From NCBI GenBank assembly GCA_001692895.1, contig KV748241.1:930001-994000 (forward strand): a DNA stretch of 64,000 bases, given 5' to 3'. The DNA is from Cenococcum geophilum 1.58 (lineage: Eukaryota; Ascomycota; Dothideomycetes; Gloniales; Gloniaceae). The translations under genes and the position numbers were made by a program. Positions 1 to 10,572 of the stretch are shown in pieces. Under the pieces are notes generated by a model. That model was not told where the DNA came from. It saw nothing but the letters and a program-made list of their open reading frames with translations, and ran no database searches. Every line of letters begins with the position of its first letter. Within the stretch, counting starts at the first letter, position 1.

Positions 1-183
1 AATACCGCCTTCCTAATTGGGGCTCACGTACACCAAAATACTGCTGAATGCCCGATTGCAGTTTAAACACTAGTAAAAGCATTGCACAGTATTACACTAT
101 TACTGAGGTTCTATAAAGCCTTATTTTTATATAATGGAGGTTCGAAAATAAAAAATTAAAGTGTTTTTTGTACTGGCTGCTAC

Positions 184-450
184 TTAATTAATACCATGAC
201 GTCGCCTATCCCTTCCGCTGATGTATTTCGTCCTTCTGTTATCGATAAGAGCTGGCAATAGGATCAAGGCTCCGTGACCATACGCGTACGTTTGATTCTG
301 GTGTTCGCGCACGGTCTGCCCCGTAGGACCACCAGCTGAAGGGATATTAATATCCTCGTCTATATCCGACACCTTATCGTTGCTTGATCTACTCAAATCA
401 CTAGAGTCAGTTTTGTCGACCTGGTGCCGGTGACTGTTATTAGGGTTATA
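184..450 (-). CDS. possible 3' exon of an unrecognised gene
   Basis: An open frame of about 88 codons runs on the minus strand to a TAA at 184-186. The frame is closed upstream by a TAA at 451-453. Just inside it, the minus strand reads cctaataacag, which could be a branch site plus a 3' splice acceptor, so this may be a terminal exon. The composition is balanced and not TpA-rich, unlike the transposons that follow, so it escaped RIP. The peptide is hydrophilic, with an acidic stretch (DIDED) and a basic C-terminus (GRDRRRHGIN). I do not recognise a family. A chance open frame is a real alternative. Confidence 0.25.
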   Translation of the reverse strand, partial: YNPNNSHRHQVDKTDSSDLSRSSNDKVSDIDEDINIPSAGGPTGQTVREHQNQTYAYGHGALILLPALIDNRRTKYISGRDRRRHGIN

Positions 451-797
451 TTAGGGGTTCCTATGACTCATCCACCGTGTGTATATAGCCTCGTAGATCA
501 ATCTGCACACGAGTTCGTCCGACACTTCTCCAGGCTCAGCCGTTCCAGGAAATTGCGTCTCAGCTGCACAGGCTTCCTACCGACGACTCGCAGTGTATTA
601 AGCAAGAACAGGACGCTCCAGACAACAATATGTTGGTAGGGGGGGGGGTAACTTGGGCAGTCTCTTTGACCTCAGCGACGTGTCACGTGACAGCGCGCGG
701 GCCATCGTGTAAATATCTTCTCGGGGCCTTGAGCCCCTGAGATTCTTCCTCATAGAGTATCATATGTATCATTTCCATCAGCCTGATCAGCGCCTGA

Positions 798-995
798 CAC
801 AATACAATTGTTGTAGATGTTGAAAATGGGAGAATAAATGAACGGGACCGTGTCATGCAAAGATACATAGAGGCCTTGGATAAGGGCTACTATACGCTTA
901 TTAATGTTCTTTTACACAACAAGTTGAAAGTCTGCAACAGACGATATCCCATAGAAAGACGCGATGGGAGGCTTAGATATAACATGCTTACTTAA
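798..995 (+). CDS. possible 3' exon of an unrecognised gene
   Basis: A 65-codon frame runs from after a TGA (795-797) to a TAA at 993-995. Just upstream lie ctgac (794-798) and ttgtag (811-816), which fit a fungal branch point and 3' splice site. If so, the exon starts at 817. The peptide from residue 7 is a plausible soluble segment rich in Arg, Asn and Tyr (MQRYIEALDKGYYTL is part of it). The base composition is normal, not RIP-like. Possible upstream exons lie in the open + frame around 500-640, which ends in a G-run after aacaatatgttg. No family is recognised; the reading as a host gene fragment is inference. Confidence 0.3.
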   Translation, partial: HNTIVVDVENGRINERDRVMQRYIEALDKGYYTLINVLLHNKLKVCNRRYPIERRDGRLRYNMLT

Positions 996-1255
996 TAGCT
1001 TTTTAGCAAAGTCGGGTTTAAATTAAAAAGGCAGGAAGTTAGAGAATGAAAGACTATATAGGTATAGCATTAATAAAGGCGCATAAAAAACTTATTAATT
1101 GAATATTTATAGTTAAAGGTTTGGACTTTCTTATAGTATTATTAACTATAATTAGGCTAGCTCTATAATATACGCCTAAATTTCTTTATTATAGCTAATA
1201 ATAAAGAGATAAAATAGTATAGAATAAACTTAGATTAATTAATTAGGTAGACTAT
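996..1255. other. AT-rich transition zone, no gene seen
   Basis: Base composition shifts abruptly here from balanced to TpA-rich. I see no domain-like translation. It is probably the degraded edge of the repeat block. Confidence 0.5.
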
Positions 1256-1548
1256 TAAAATCGGACTCTATACCTGTACGAGGTAACAGCTACAAACCTA
1301 CTAGTCTTTAGATTTAGCGGAGCCGACGCAGGACGTCGCAAAGCGTGTAGGTGGGAGCTAGGGTAGTTGTTAAACGTTATAGGTGGTAGTAAAAAGTTTT
1401 TATATAAGATATTAAGATCTCAAAAACCACTACTATTAGTACCCCTTTATAAAGTAGCTACTACTATACCTCCTACTCTAAGCACCTATATAATCTTTAT
1501 AAATACAAGATAGATATTAACCAAAACGTCTTCTAACCCTATATTAAC
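1256..1548 (+). mobile_element. 5' fragment of a LINE3-type element, RIP-mutated
   Basis: The stretch through about 1510 is a mutated copy of the first ~250 bases (minus-strand reading) of the 1.0-kb element at 49509-50530. Shared blocks include acagctacaaacct, aagatctcaaaaaccac (aagatcttg... in the other copy) and aagcacctatataatct. The 3' part is not seen; gypsy 1 starts at 1549, so gypsy 1 probably inserted into this copy and the remainder would lie beyond the window. Confidence 0.6.
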
Positions 1549-1953
1549 TATTACGGACCTTATATTAGTAGTAGTACGACTACTAAGAAGAGATATAAAC
1601 GAGTTAGTTAAGATAGTATAGAAGGTGCTAGAACCGATTAAGCTATAGGATAAGGGGTAGTAAGTTATATAGCTAGTTACGTTATAAGTTTAGAACGTAG
1701 GAACGTAATATACCGACATACTAACGTACCAACGTACTTAGTACATTTCTTAGGTATAGTATTATATATTTAAAGGACTACAGTCCCTACCTAGATAGTT
1801 CTCTTCTTTATAGTAAATCTTAGAATATAATTAGAGTTAATCTGTTAGGTAACCTACTCTACTAGTTATTATTATATTATTAACCTCTTGTTTATCTATA
1901 TACCTAGCCTATTAATAAGCCTACTATAGTTCCTACTATAAGGCTTTATTATA
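1549..1953 (+). repeat. gypsy 1 5' LTR
   Basis: It starts tattacggacctt and ends ggctttattata, matching the LTRs of gypsy 2 (26019-26438, 56627-57046) and the LTR at 11385-11806. The block ccctacctagatagttc is shared by all. The terminal TG is read as TA and internal changes are mostly transitions, as RIP would give. It is more diverged from the other copies in its first half (U3) than in its second half. Confidence 0.75.
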
Positions 1954-1993
1954 TATTTACTACCTAGTTATAGTATTAATAAAGTTAAATAAT

Positions 1994-3660
1994 ATGCCAC
2001 TAAAAGCACTAGTTATAACGCTATTAACGGTAGTAATTACTTTAGGAATAAGTAGAGACACTAATATATAGGGTATAGATTTGCAGCTAGTTACGGTAGG
2101 TTAGCTATAGGAAATAGTTAATTAATTAATAGATAATAACTAAATACTTAAAGAACAAATTAATGGAATTGGAGCAGTAAAAGTTAAGTTACTATTAGTT
2201 AAACAATTCTTAGAAGAAAAGATAAAACTTAAAGGGTTTTTTATATAAATGCGATTTAAGGTAATATAAGAGGGCGTAAAGCTTACTATATTAATGGACC
2301 AAGTGGTTTATATAGGACTATTCTTATTAAGAAGGGTACTTAAGTAGTTTAAACCCTACCTTACTAAGATATAGGCGTATAGAGATATAACTACTAACCT
2401 AGAGGTTAAATATATGTTTTTAAGCTAGAATGGGTTTGTAAGCTAACTAATATAGATATTTAAAGACTTAAAAGTAATAATTATAGCGGAATAAAAGCTT
2501 TAAAACTTAGTATAATAAACCTTAGCAATTAAGTATATAACGTAGTTCTAAATATTAGCTATATAGATTAAGTAGAATAATAAGGCGTTTATAGCACAGT
2601 ATAAATAGGGACTTAAGGTAAAAATCTAGGACGTAATTATTTTAATAGAAGATGTGGATATACTTAGGGAACTAATAGATTAAGCAATTAAAATTAATAA
2701 TAAAATCTATTAATAAGAATAGACTAAAAAGGGTTAAAATAGAGTTCTATAGTTATATAAGGCGTAAAGCACTTATTAATTAAGTTAAAAACTATAAAAT
2801 AGTAAACTAGAGCTAATAGACCTAAGCGGTACTAAAGACTATAAAAATAGACGACTATAGAAACCTAAAGGATAAGGATTAAGTAATTAAAGGTCTAAGG
2901 AGTAGAGGCTAAACTAGGAATCTTAGTAGTAGAAGACGTTTAGGCGGACTCTATAATAAGAGAAATAGTTTAAAGAGGGAGCTTATATAAATTGTGGAAA
3001 ATAGGGTTATTTCGCTAAAAACTATAAATATGGTTAAAATAACTACGCGGTAAAGGGAACTAGGCTAGTAAACGATATATACGTATAAAGGGATAATAGT
3101 GTACTGTAAGGAACTACAGAATATTTAATTAGAAGTTTTGCGTTTTGTTATAATAATATATACTAAATTTATAAGGATATTAAGTATAGCGCAAGCTACT
3201 AGCTATAAGAGCTAAAATAATTAAAGTTTAGAGGAACTAACGAACTATTATATAGATTGGATATTAAGGATAATAAATTTAATATAGGCGAAATAGTTAG
3301 CAATAATAAGGTAATAAAGGCAGCTTACTAGGAGTATATAGACCTTAAAGAAGTTATAATAAAGGCAGAAGTTAAATCTACTATAGAGAAAGGATTAGAA
3401 ATAAGGATTAAGACTCTATTAGATATAATATTTATTACTTTATAAGACGCAAGAAAAGTAGAATAGTAAACCACTTTAGTACTTAATAAAGGTAAAAGGC
3501 TAAAGACTTAAGACTCTAAAGAAAGGATAAAAGTATAAGCTAGTTATTTATAAGGATATATTAAAGTAGAAGATTAGGGAGATAAAGCTTCCGTAATAAA
3601 GGGAAAGAATCCTATAGTAGGTAAATAAAGTATTTAGCCTTAGAGTTAAACCGCTAATAC
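1994..3660 (+). pseudogene. gypsy 1 gag, RIP-inactivated
   Basis: The frame begins at ATG 1994-1996, 40 bases after the LTR. The same start is conserved in gypsy 2 (ATG at 56588, minus strand), whose protein begins MLPKA. The Gag core of a Ty3/gypsy element is recognisable but interrupted by many TAG/TAA codons. A CCHC zinc knuckle sits at 2984-3025 in the same frame as the ATG, so about 1 kb has accumulated no net frameshift. Three of four zinc ligands read Tyr (TGT to TAT twice, CAT/CAC to TAT once); only the second Cys at 2993-2995 survives. The knuckle would bind genomic RNA. The protein cannot be made now. Confidence 0.85.
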
Positions 3661-3845
3661 TAGAATTATAACGGCGCTATAGCACACCCCCTGCTAAATT
3701 CTGCTATATTCTGCCGACCTGCGATTGGCACACTTACTGCTAGCGCCTTGGCATCTGCCCCTATATATTTGTTTACATCGGTCCTAGTAACCCCTTTTCC
3801 TTTCTCTTTAGCTTAGTATCTTTGTAATATAGCATTCTATAAGCT
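3661..3845. other. un-RIPped 180-bp island inside gypsy 1
   Basis: From about cggcgctatagcacaccccc to cattctataagc the sequence is C-rich and retains CpA (gcacac, ggcaca, ggcatc), while both flanks are heavily RIPped gypsy. Gypsy 2 has no matching block at the equivalent point. It looks like a short insertion. No terminal repeats or coding potential were seen. Confidence 0.4.
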
Positions 3846-4198
3846 TTGGTTTAGAGGCATTTAGATAAGCCGTAATAAGAATTATAAAGTTTATAGATTT
3901 AGAGGATTCTATAGCTAAACACAAACTAAAAAAAAACTAGGAAAGATTTAAAAGTTAAATTAAGGTATAGTAAGAGTAAAAAGGCTATTAAGGGTTAAGA
4001 ATACTAGGTAGACTTAGGGTTAAAGCACTTATATAGAAAATTACTAATAGGCCTAGAGTAGGCACGCTAAGAGTAAAGTGGCTTAAAGAACTAAAATAAA
4101 AAGAGGACCTAGGGGTCCTAACTAGATTTAAAAAACGGCACTTTAAAGGTTATAATAATATAGTAATAATAAGATATTTCTTTATAGATAGATTATAT
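3846..4198 (+). mobile_element. gypsy 1 internal segment between gag and the copia A insertion
   Basis: RIP-mutated gypsy sequence downstream of the gag zinc knuckle. The last five bases, tatat (4194-4198), are repeated at 10415-10419 on the far side of copia A and are its target-site duplication. Confidence 0.7.
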
Positions 4199-4416
4199 TG
4201 TTGGTACCAATTTAATGGTATAAGTGAGTCGTGTCTAGGGGCACAAAATACGTATAGTATCGTATGCTTATTTAGACGGTGGTAACTGTCGATTCTATTG
4301 AGGTAGACTACGTGGTCTATATACTGACGCGCCTCCCCCCTAATTAGTTAGCACATAGGTGGTTAGTGCATGAACGCGTATTTACGCGTTCGTATACCAG
4401 GTGCTGTAATTATACA
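4199..4416 (-). repeat. copia A 3' LTR
   Basis: On the minus strand it begins TGTATAATTACAGC and ends GGTACCAACA. Near its minus-strand start is a perfect inverted repeat, gaacgcgtatttacgcgttc (+ strand). Confidence 0.9.
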
Positions 4417-4666
4417 CTAGCGGTACTTAGAAAATGAAACCACTTGTGTACAGCCTCCGTAATTGCCTCAATAGAACTATAAAACACATAAGAAAATACA
4501 TAGGAAATCCCTCCTAAGGTGCCTTCTGGGTTACCTTCCAAATGGTGCTCTAAGCTGGCCGTAAGTCCTGCTTACGGTCCGTAAAATGAACTGTACGGCC
4601 TTTTAACGGGCCGTAAATGCACTGTACGGCCTTCCGACGGGCCGTAGCTGAACCGTAAATGCTCCG

Positions 4667-7600
4667 TTAGTCTCGCTCTACCCATTCTATAACCTTTAGG
4701 TTAAGCTTATTTGTGTTAATTAGGGTTTTAAGAGCTTAACACGGCTTTGCCTTAGTCATGGCGTCTACTGGGTTATCTCTGCTGCTAATCCATTTAACCT
4801 TCGTAATCTCACGTCATTTATAGGCCTGACGTAAGCATATTAGGTTGACTATAAGCCTCTTCTCTTATATCGTACCTAGTTTAACTAGGCAGTTGTAAAG
4901 GGACTTTGAATTGGTGCATAAAACCAGGGGTAACTGCTCTAGTTGTAGAATCTTCTGGACTGTTGATTTAATTGCGGCTGCTATATTAAAGCCATGAGCT
5001 AGTATATATAGTTTAGAGGCTAGTATACTACGGGTTACTTGTTTGCACTTAATTAAAGACTAGTGCAGTATATTTGCGTCCTAATTGCGGTCTATAAGTA
5101 CAATTATAAAGCCGATTTGTAATAATAGGTCTTTGTTATTAGTAAAGGAGGCGTTCGTAAATGCTAGTAAGCTAAGGGAACTTAGGTCTAGTGGTATAAA
5201 AGTAAGTCCCCTTACTGTATTGTTAATTTGCCACTAAATGCGCTTATTAAGCTGCTTAATATTTTCTTCTTACGGATCTACTGCCTGGGCCGCAAAGGAT
5301 AAGTTGTAGGCAGATTTGGGTTGGCAGACTGTGGCAATATAGGCGCCTCTTGCACGCTATATAGCGTATTGGTCCTTTATATTTACGGTCTTACGGGTCT
5401 CTCCGCGGGAACTGGTAAGGTCCGTAGGCTTTGCTATAATAAGCTTTAGGTTTTAAGCTTAGTATTCCTGGGTTAGCTGGATTAAGTTGCCCTTTTGTAT
5501 AATTAAGCCTCTGTTAAACTTAATTGGAGTCTACTTAGTTAACTGCTCTTACGGCTTTGCTAGGAACTTAGCTTCTTGCAGTTTAGTCTCTTTAGCGTCC
5601 GCAAATGTCCGGTCTGCTAAGAAGAGGGTATTATCTGTTTAGAGTCTAATAATACCAAGGCCGTTTGATGGGCTGTATAGGAGGCAGGGGTTGTAGGTTG
5701 ACTGTTTTATTTTAAGTTTACTGACGTGGTGTTGGTGGTATATCTTAAACCAATAGTTTCCGGCTTTTGGTACTCCGTAAAGAGGTTTTACGACCTATAA
5801 AATTGTTCCTAGTTGTAGGTTGAGCTTATAGGGTAGTCGTATAAAGATATCCCTACTTAGGTAGGTATTAGACTGCACGTAGGCTTGTGAGATGTCCTGT
5901 AAGTAAAGGGCTACGGATTTGGTTTACTGTAGTCCAGGCGTAAGTGTGAGTATAATCCGTTAACTAACCTATTAAATTGTAGGTAATTGCGTAAGGACTA
6001 GGTTCTTTCCCTGGTTATTATAAGCTTGTATAACAAGCCTTAATTTCTTAAAGGCTTTGTTAGTACTAGGGTGCTTAATCTCATTGATAAAGCGTAAGTT
6101 AAATATACGGACGCCTTACGGAACATCTCTCTCCGTTATAATCGCAAAGACACCCTTTTCAAGTAGTCCGTTAATCTCTTTACGCCGTGAGTCCGTAAAA
6201 GGGGTTTCCTATACTAGAACTAATATATCTATAGGCGGAGATTGCTTTGCGGATGTGCCTACGGAGGTTAGGTAGTTCTTTGTTATGGGATTCTTACGGG
6301 GGCGTCCTCGGCCATGCTTTATAGCAGGTTCGGTAGGTTTAGTGGGTTTCTGGGGGACCTCTGGGGTAGGTAAGGGTGCCTTTAGTTTGTCTAATTCGGT
6401 AGTCGTTTCTGGTTCGTTTGGTTTGGTGGTTGCTTCTAGTTCGTCTGGCTCAACGTTATAGGTGTTTTTGGGCCGAAAGTAGGGTTTTACGGACGTGCTT
6501 CTAAAGCTAGTTGGCCCGCTAGGAAGCTGTATGTAGCACGTCTCGTTTTCTATGGCTAGTAGACGGTAAGGTCCATTCCAACTACCGCTTTTACGCTATA
6601 TAAGGACTTTAGAGTTAAGCGGGAGGTTGTGTACTAAGGTTGTATTAGGTCCGTTACGGTAGTGTAGGGCGTTATTAACAGTTTATTTGGCCCGTAATTT
6701 AACTATTTCGGCCATTGCCTTCTATATTGCAGCTGCTTGTTCCGTAATAGACGGGGCAGGAGGGCCTAGGCTGCTTATTCTTAGGTAGGCTCCGTAAACC
6801 AAGAGGGTGGGTACTAGTCCGTTAGGGCTAGTGGTGTCATTAACGGCTTTTACGGCCATCTGTAAAGCCAGTTCCTTTTGGATATCCTTGCACTCGTCTA
6901 TAATAATCTGATAAGCTCTCCGTAGAGCTAGGTAAGCTCGCTCGATAAGCCTAACGGACTAATACGCCTTAACTGGAACAGCTTTTGTTAATATAGCTAT
7001 GGCCGTAGCATATTACTGGAATTCCTTACTAATAAAGTTCCTACCGGCGTCGTGGGTAATATACTTAGGAGGTCCAACGTACGTGTTAATCTAGTAGGTC
7101 CGTAAGATATCCTAAGTATGCTTTACGGATATATTTTGTAACTAACGGGCGGCTTAGTAGCGGGTTGCCTCGTCAATTATGTGTAATACTAGGCTGCCGT
7201 TAATGTACATAATGTCTACGTACACTAAGTGGTTAAAGTTAAGGTCCTCGTGAAGGGTAAACTTAAATCGGCCTAGGGAACGTCCGTATTTCTGGCAAAA
7301 GGAGTAGTATTTGGTCAGGTAATTAACTGCCTTCCTGTTAACGTCGTCGTGTCTAGAGCGTTCAAGGACTCTATATAGCTTTTCGGCTAATGGGTGGCCG
7401 AAACGGCGGTGTAGATGGTGGATCTCCGTACTGGTAAGGTAGCACGGGTTATAGTCGAAAGATTCCTAAATGTAGGTCCGTAAAGTCTCTCCCTATATAA
7501 GGAATGGGTGTCTAAATCGTTATATAATTGGTAGGGTAATATACTTGCTTTTTAGGGCAGTTGCGGGGCCGATTAAGGTGTCTGTAATATTGTTATAGTA

Positions 7601-9667
7601 AACCTATAACCTATCTATGTCCGTAAGGCAAAGTAAGAAAGGGGTGTCTGCTTTTACTATGTGGAAGTTAATTAGGCCAATTAGGGTCTTAACTGTAACT
7701 AATTTAATTAATGTAGTTAAGCTAATGCCGAATTGGACGTTTATGGCCCCAGTTTGCGTAATATCAATGTCCGTATTATCATTTGCGGTGGTCCTATATA
7801 TAAGGTATTGTCTGTAGCCTGTAGTAGACTTCTTGGAGGCGCCTATGTCAATTATAACACCGTAGAATTTCTTGGGGGTATAGCGTTTTGTGGTAATATA
7901 TGCAAATAGGTCCTGCTTGTGATCTATAACGTCCGTAACAGGGGTGCTTATGGAATGGTTTTTAGGCGTAATTAAGTGTATAAAGGAACGGTCGGCTAAT
8001 ACAGTCGTAATATTAAAGGCTTGGCTGTCCGTAAAAGGTCTGAAAGTAGTTAGGAACGTCTTTAGGGTCTCCTGTTTCTGGTTATTTAGGTTAAAGTTAA
8101 TTATAAGAGCTTCTATTAACTTATTAGGGGGCTCCTCTTCTTCCTCTCCTTTGTATTCTAAGATAAACTGGCTAATCCGTTTATTAAATCTCTTCTTAGA
8201 CCTGTTACGTTCTTCCTGGGTATGCCTTGTAGACTAATATCCTTCCTTGCCGCATATAAAGCACTTCTGACTAGTTCGTCTGCGGGGGTATGCTTTTGTA
8301 TGGGAGTTGCTGCGGAGGTTGTGGGTAGAACCTGGTTGATGCGGATACTGCTGGCGGTATCGGCGGTCCGTAAAGTAGGTATCTGAATTAGGTTGCGGAT
8401 TTTGCAGGTCCGTAATAAAAGCTTAAGTACTGCCTGGCGGGTTTGAGGCTTCGTATGTTGTAATAGAGGACCGTAAATTGTTAATAAGGCTAGCTACGGT
8501 GTCTGCGGGCTTGTAATAGGCGTATTTGTAGGGTTCCATTTCCTGGCAGGCCGTAATTAGTTTGTTGTGTAAGAAGTCGTCCGTTTAAAGCTTAATATTA
8601 AGACCGTGCTATAGGTGGCGGAGGTCTTTAATAAGAATTTGTAGGCACTCTATAGTTAATTTTTTAGTATTCTTGTCCATTACGGTCCGTAACTTGGTTA
8701 CATTTTATTAGGTAAGGATATTACGCCTATATTCCGGTCCTTTAAAGTAGTTATATATGGCTTTGTATAGCTTATTAAAGGGAACACCAAGGGGGTTGCT
8801 TTTAAGGTTGGTATAGTAGTGGTTAAGTGCTAGGCCGCGTAGTATAGTAGAGTAGGCTTGGCTAAACTCCTGTTTAGGAATATCGGCCTTCTAACAGAGG
8901 TCCGTAAAGATGGTCAGTTTGAAGTTAAAGTTGTCGTTTTTACCGCTGTACTTGGATTCGTTGGTGTAGAGCTTAGCTAGGTTAGCTAGCTCCTTGCCGT
9001 AGGTTTTTACTTGGGTAGTTTGCGGGTCTGTAGCTTGCGGATTTATGGGTTGCGGATATGTGGGTTGCGGATCTGTAGTTTAAATAATGGGAGGGGTTTG
9101 GTCCGTATTTTGGTTCGCGGGGGTATTATGGTTTGTAATTTGGGTTACGGGGGTATTACGGTCCGTAATATAAGTACTGGGTATACTTTAGCCAGTAAAA
9201 TTAATTCCGAAACTGCTTGGGTTTATAGGACGAATTTGGTTAAGAGGGTTAGGTATAAGGCCAGCGATCACATTAAGTTTAGAAGAAGCAAAGAGTTCCT
9301 TAGTAGTGTTATACTCGTCTAGGATTTCTTCCTTAGTTTATTCCGTTCGGTCCTCTTTATATATTATATTGTACAAGGACCGTATAATAGTAACCCGTTT
9401 ATTCCTTTTAACCTATACGCCTTAGTTACGTAAAAGGGTCCGTAGGTTACGGATGGTAATGGGGTTGCATTCCTTAAAGATGGCTTCTGTAAAGTCCGCA
9501 AAGTCTTTCTAGTATTGCTCCCATAGGTCGACGTTTATAAGCTTAAAGTATTCGTACTTAAGGATTTTAAATTTAATATAGTTGTTGATGTTATCTATAG
9601 ACGTAACGTTAACTCCTTGTCTCTACTTCTTTTAACCTTTATTAACCTGCTTACTGATGTCTACCAT
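4667..9667 (-). pseudogene. copia A Gag-Pol polyprotein, stops only
   Basis: A single frame runs from ATG at 9667 to TAA at 4667, exactly 5001 nt with no net frameshift; it is broken only by stop codons that mostly fit CAG/CAA or TGG changed by RIP. In order: Gag; a zinc-knuckle-like CFICGKEG (about 8250); a protease motif read DIGAS (family DTG/DSG-S); an integrase with an HHCC part (HRRFGHP, CQKYG) and core motifs YVDIMY, GPPKYITHDAG; reverse transcriptase with LQDISQAYVQS and LQTDNTLFLAD; RNase H with FTNASFTNNKD and CTNSKSLY, where Asp reads Asn. This is the normal Ty1/copia order (integrase before RT). The leader of about 530 bases carries repeated stem-loops. Ancestral function: copying and integrating the element. 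Confidence 0.9.
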
Positions 9668-10004
9668 ACTGTGTAGTGTAGTATAGTGCGTAGCGGGTGG
9701 AAGAGGTCTTATAAGGGTCCATAAAATCGGTTAACGGGCCCGTAACGGTTCGTAGAAGGGTAAGAAGGTCTCTATAGGGTCTTAATAGGTCCGTAGTGGT
9801 TTGTAGGAGGGTAAGAGGTCTCCGTAACGGTCCGTAAAAGTGATTAACGGGTCCGTAACGGTTCGTAAAAGGGTGAGGGGTCTCTATAAGGGGTCAGAGA
9901 GGAGGCCGGGGTATTTTAGTAGGGTGTGGTGGTTGCGTTCTTAGTGTGATCGTGTTCTTAACGTAGTCGCGTTAACTACTAGTATAGTGGTCAATATCTC
10001 TAAT

Positions 10005-10165
10005 TAAGGTGGAGCGTAAACGTCTTCCAAAACCAGGGTAGATTTAAGGTAATTCTAGGTAAGATGGAGCGTCAGACGTCTTCTAAATCTAGAGTACTTT
10101 AATTCTCTTCAACTGAAATAGGGGCTTGCAAGGTGGAGCGTTGGACGTCTTCCAAGCAAGTGTGT
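10005..10165 (-). repeat. three stem-loop repeats in the copia A leader
   Basis: The + strand motif ggtggagcg...acgtcttcca occurs at about 10010, 10064 and 10132. Copies two and three are flanked by short inverted repeats (gattta/taaatc; cttgc/gcaag), so each can fold as RNA. They lie between the 5' LTR and the gag start and recur in copia B at about 18003-18155. Confidence 0.75.
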
Positions 10166-10196
10166 ATCTCCTGATCTATGCGCGCTTACTGATTAG

Positions 10197-10414
10197 TATT
10201 GGTACCAATTTAATGGTATAAGTGAGTTATGTCTAGGGGCACAAAATACGTATAGTATCGTATGCTTATTTAGACGGTGGTGACTGTTGATTCTATTGAG
10301 GTAGACTACGTGGTCTATATACTGACGCGCCTCCCCCCTGATTAGTTAGCACGTAGGTGGTTAGTACACAAACGCGTATTTACGCGTTTGTACACTAGGT
10401 GCTATAATTATACA
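10197..10414 (-). repeat. copia A 5' LTR
   Basis: Pairs with 4199-4416. The outer hairpin reads aaacgcgtatttacgcgttt here. It is followed on the + strand by tatat (10415-10419). Confidence 0.9.
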
Positions 10415-10456
10415 TATATATACTTATAAAACTATATTAAAAGTAGTATAGGCAGC
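10415..10456 (+). mobile_element. gypsy 1 sliver between copia A and copia C
   Basis: About 40 bases of gypsy 1 left between two independent copia insertions. The last five, gcagc (10452-10456), are duplicated at 19965-19969 beyond copia C. Confidence 0.7.
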
Positions 10457-10572
10457 TGTTTGTATTAACTTAATGATATAGGTGAGTTATATCCAGGGGC
10501 ACGAAATATGTATAGTATCGTATGCTTTTTTAGATGGTGGTGACTGTTAATTCTATTGAGGTAGACTACGTA
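10457..10572 (-). repeat. copia C 3' LTR, truncated
   Basis: Matches the terminal 116 bases of the LTR at 19745-19964 and stops abruptly after gtagactacgta, where gypsy chromodomain sequence begins. Confidence 0.85.

Larger units (their letters stand above)
4199..10414 (-). mobile_element. copia A: full-length Ty1/copia retrotransposon
   Basis: A 6216-bp element read on the minus strand: 5' LTR at 10197-10414, 3' LTR at 4199-4416, one long gag-pol frame between them. It is bounded by the 5-bp duplication tatat. The two 218-bp LTRs differ at about a dozen sites, all transitions, as expected if RIP rather than ordinary drift made most of the changes. It sits inside gypsy 1, so it is the younger insertion, and its frame is far less damaged than that of gypsy 1. 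Confidence 0.92.

Noticed and set aside
9011..9322. A + strand frame of 103 codons with Leu/Arg/Ile/Cys repeats
   Set aside because: It lies opposite the copia A Gag frame, which has recognisable domains on the minus strand; the counterpart at 17031-17318 is likewise the antisense of copia B.
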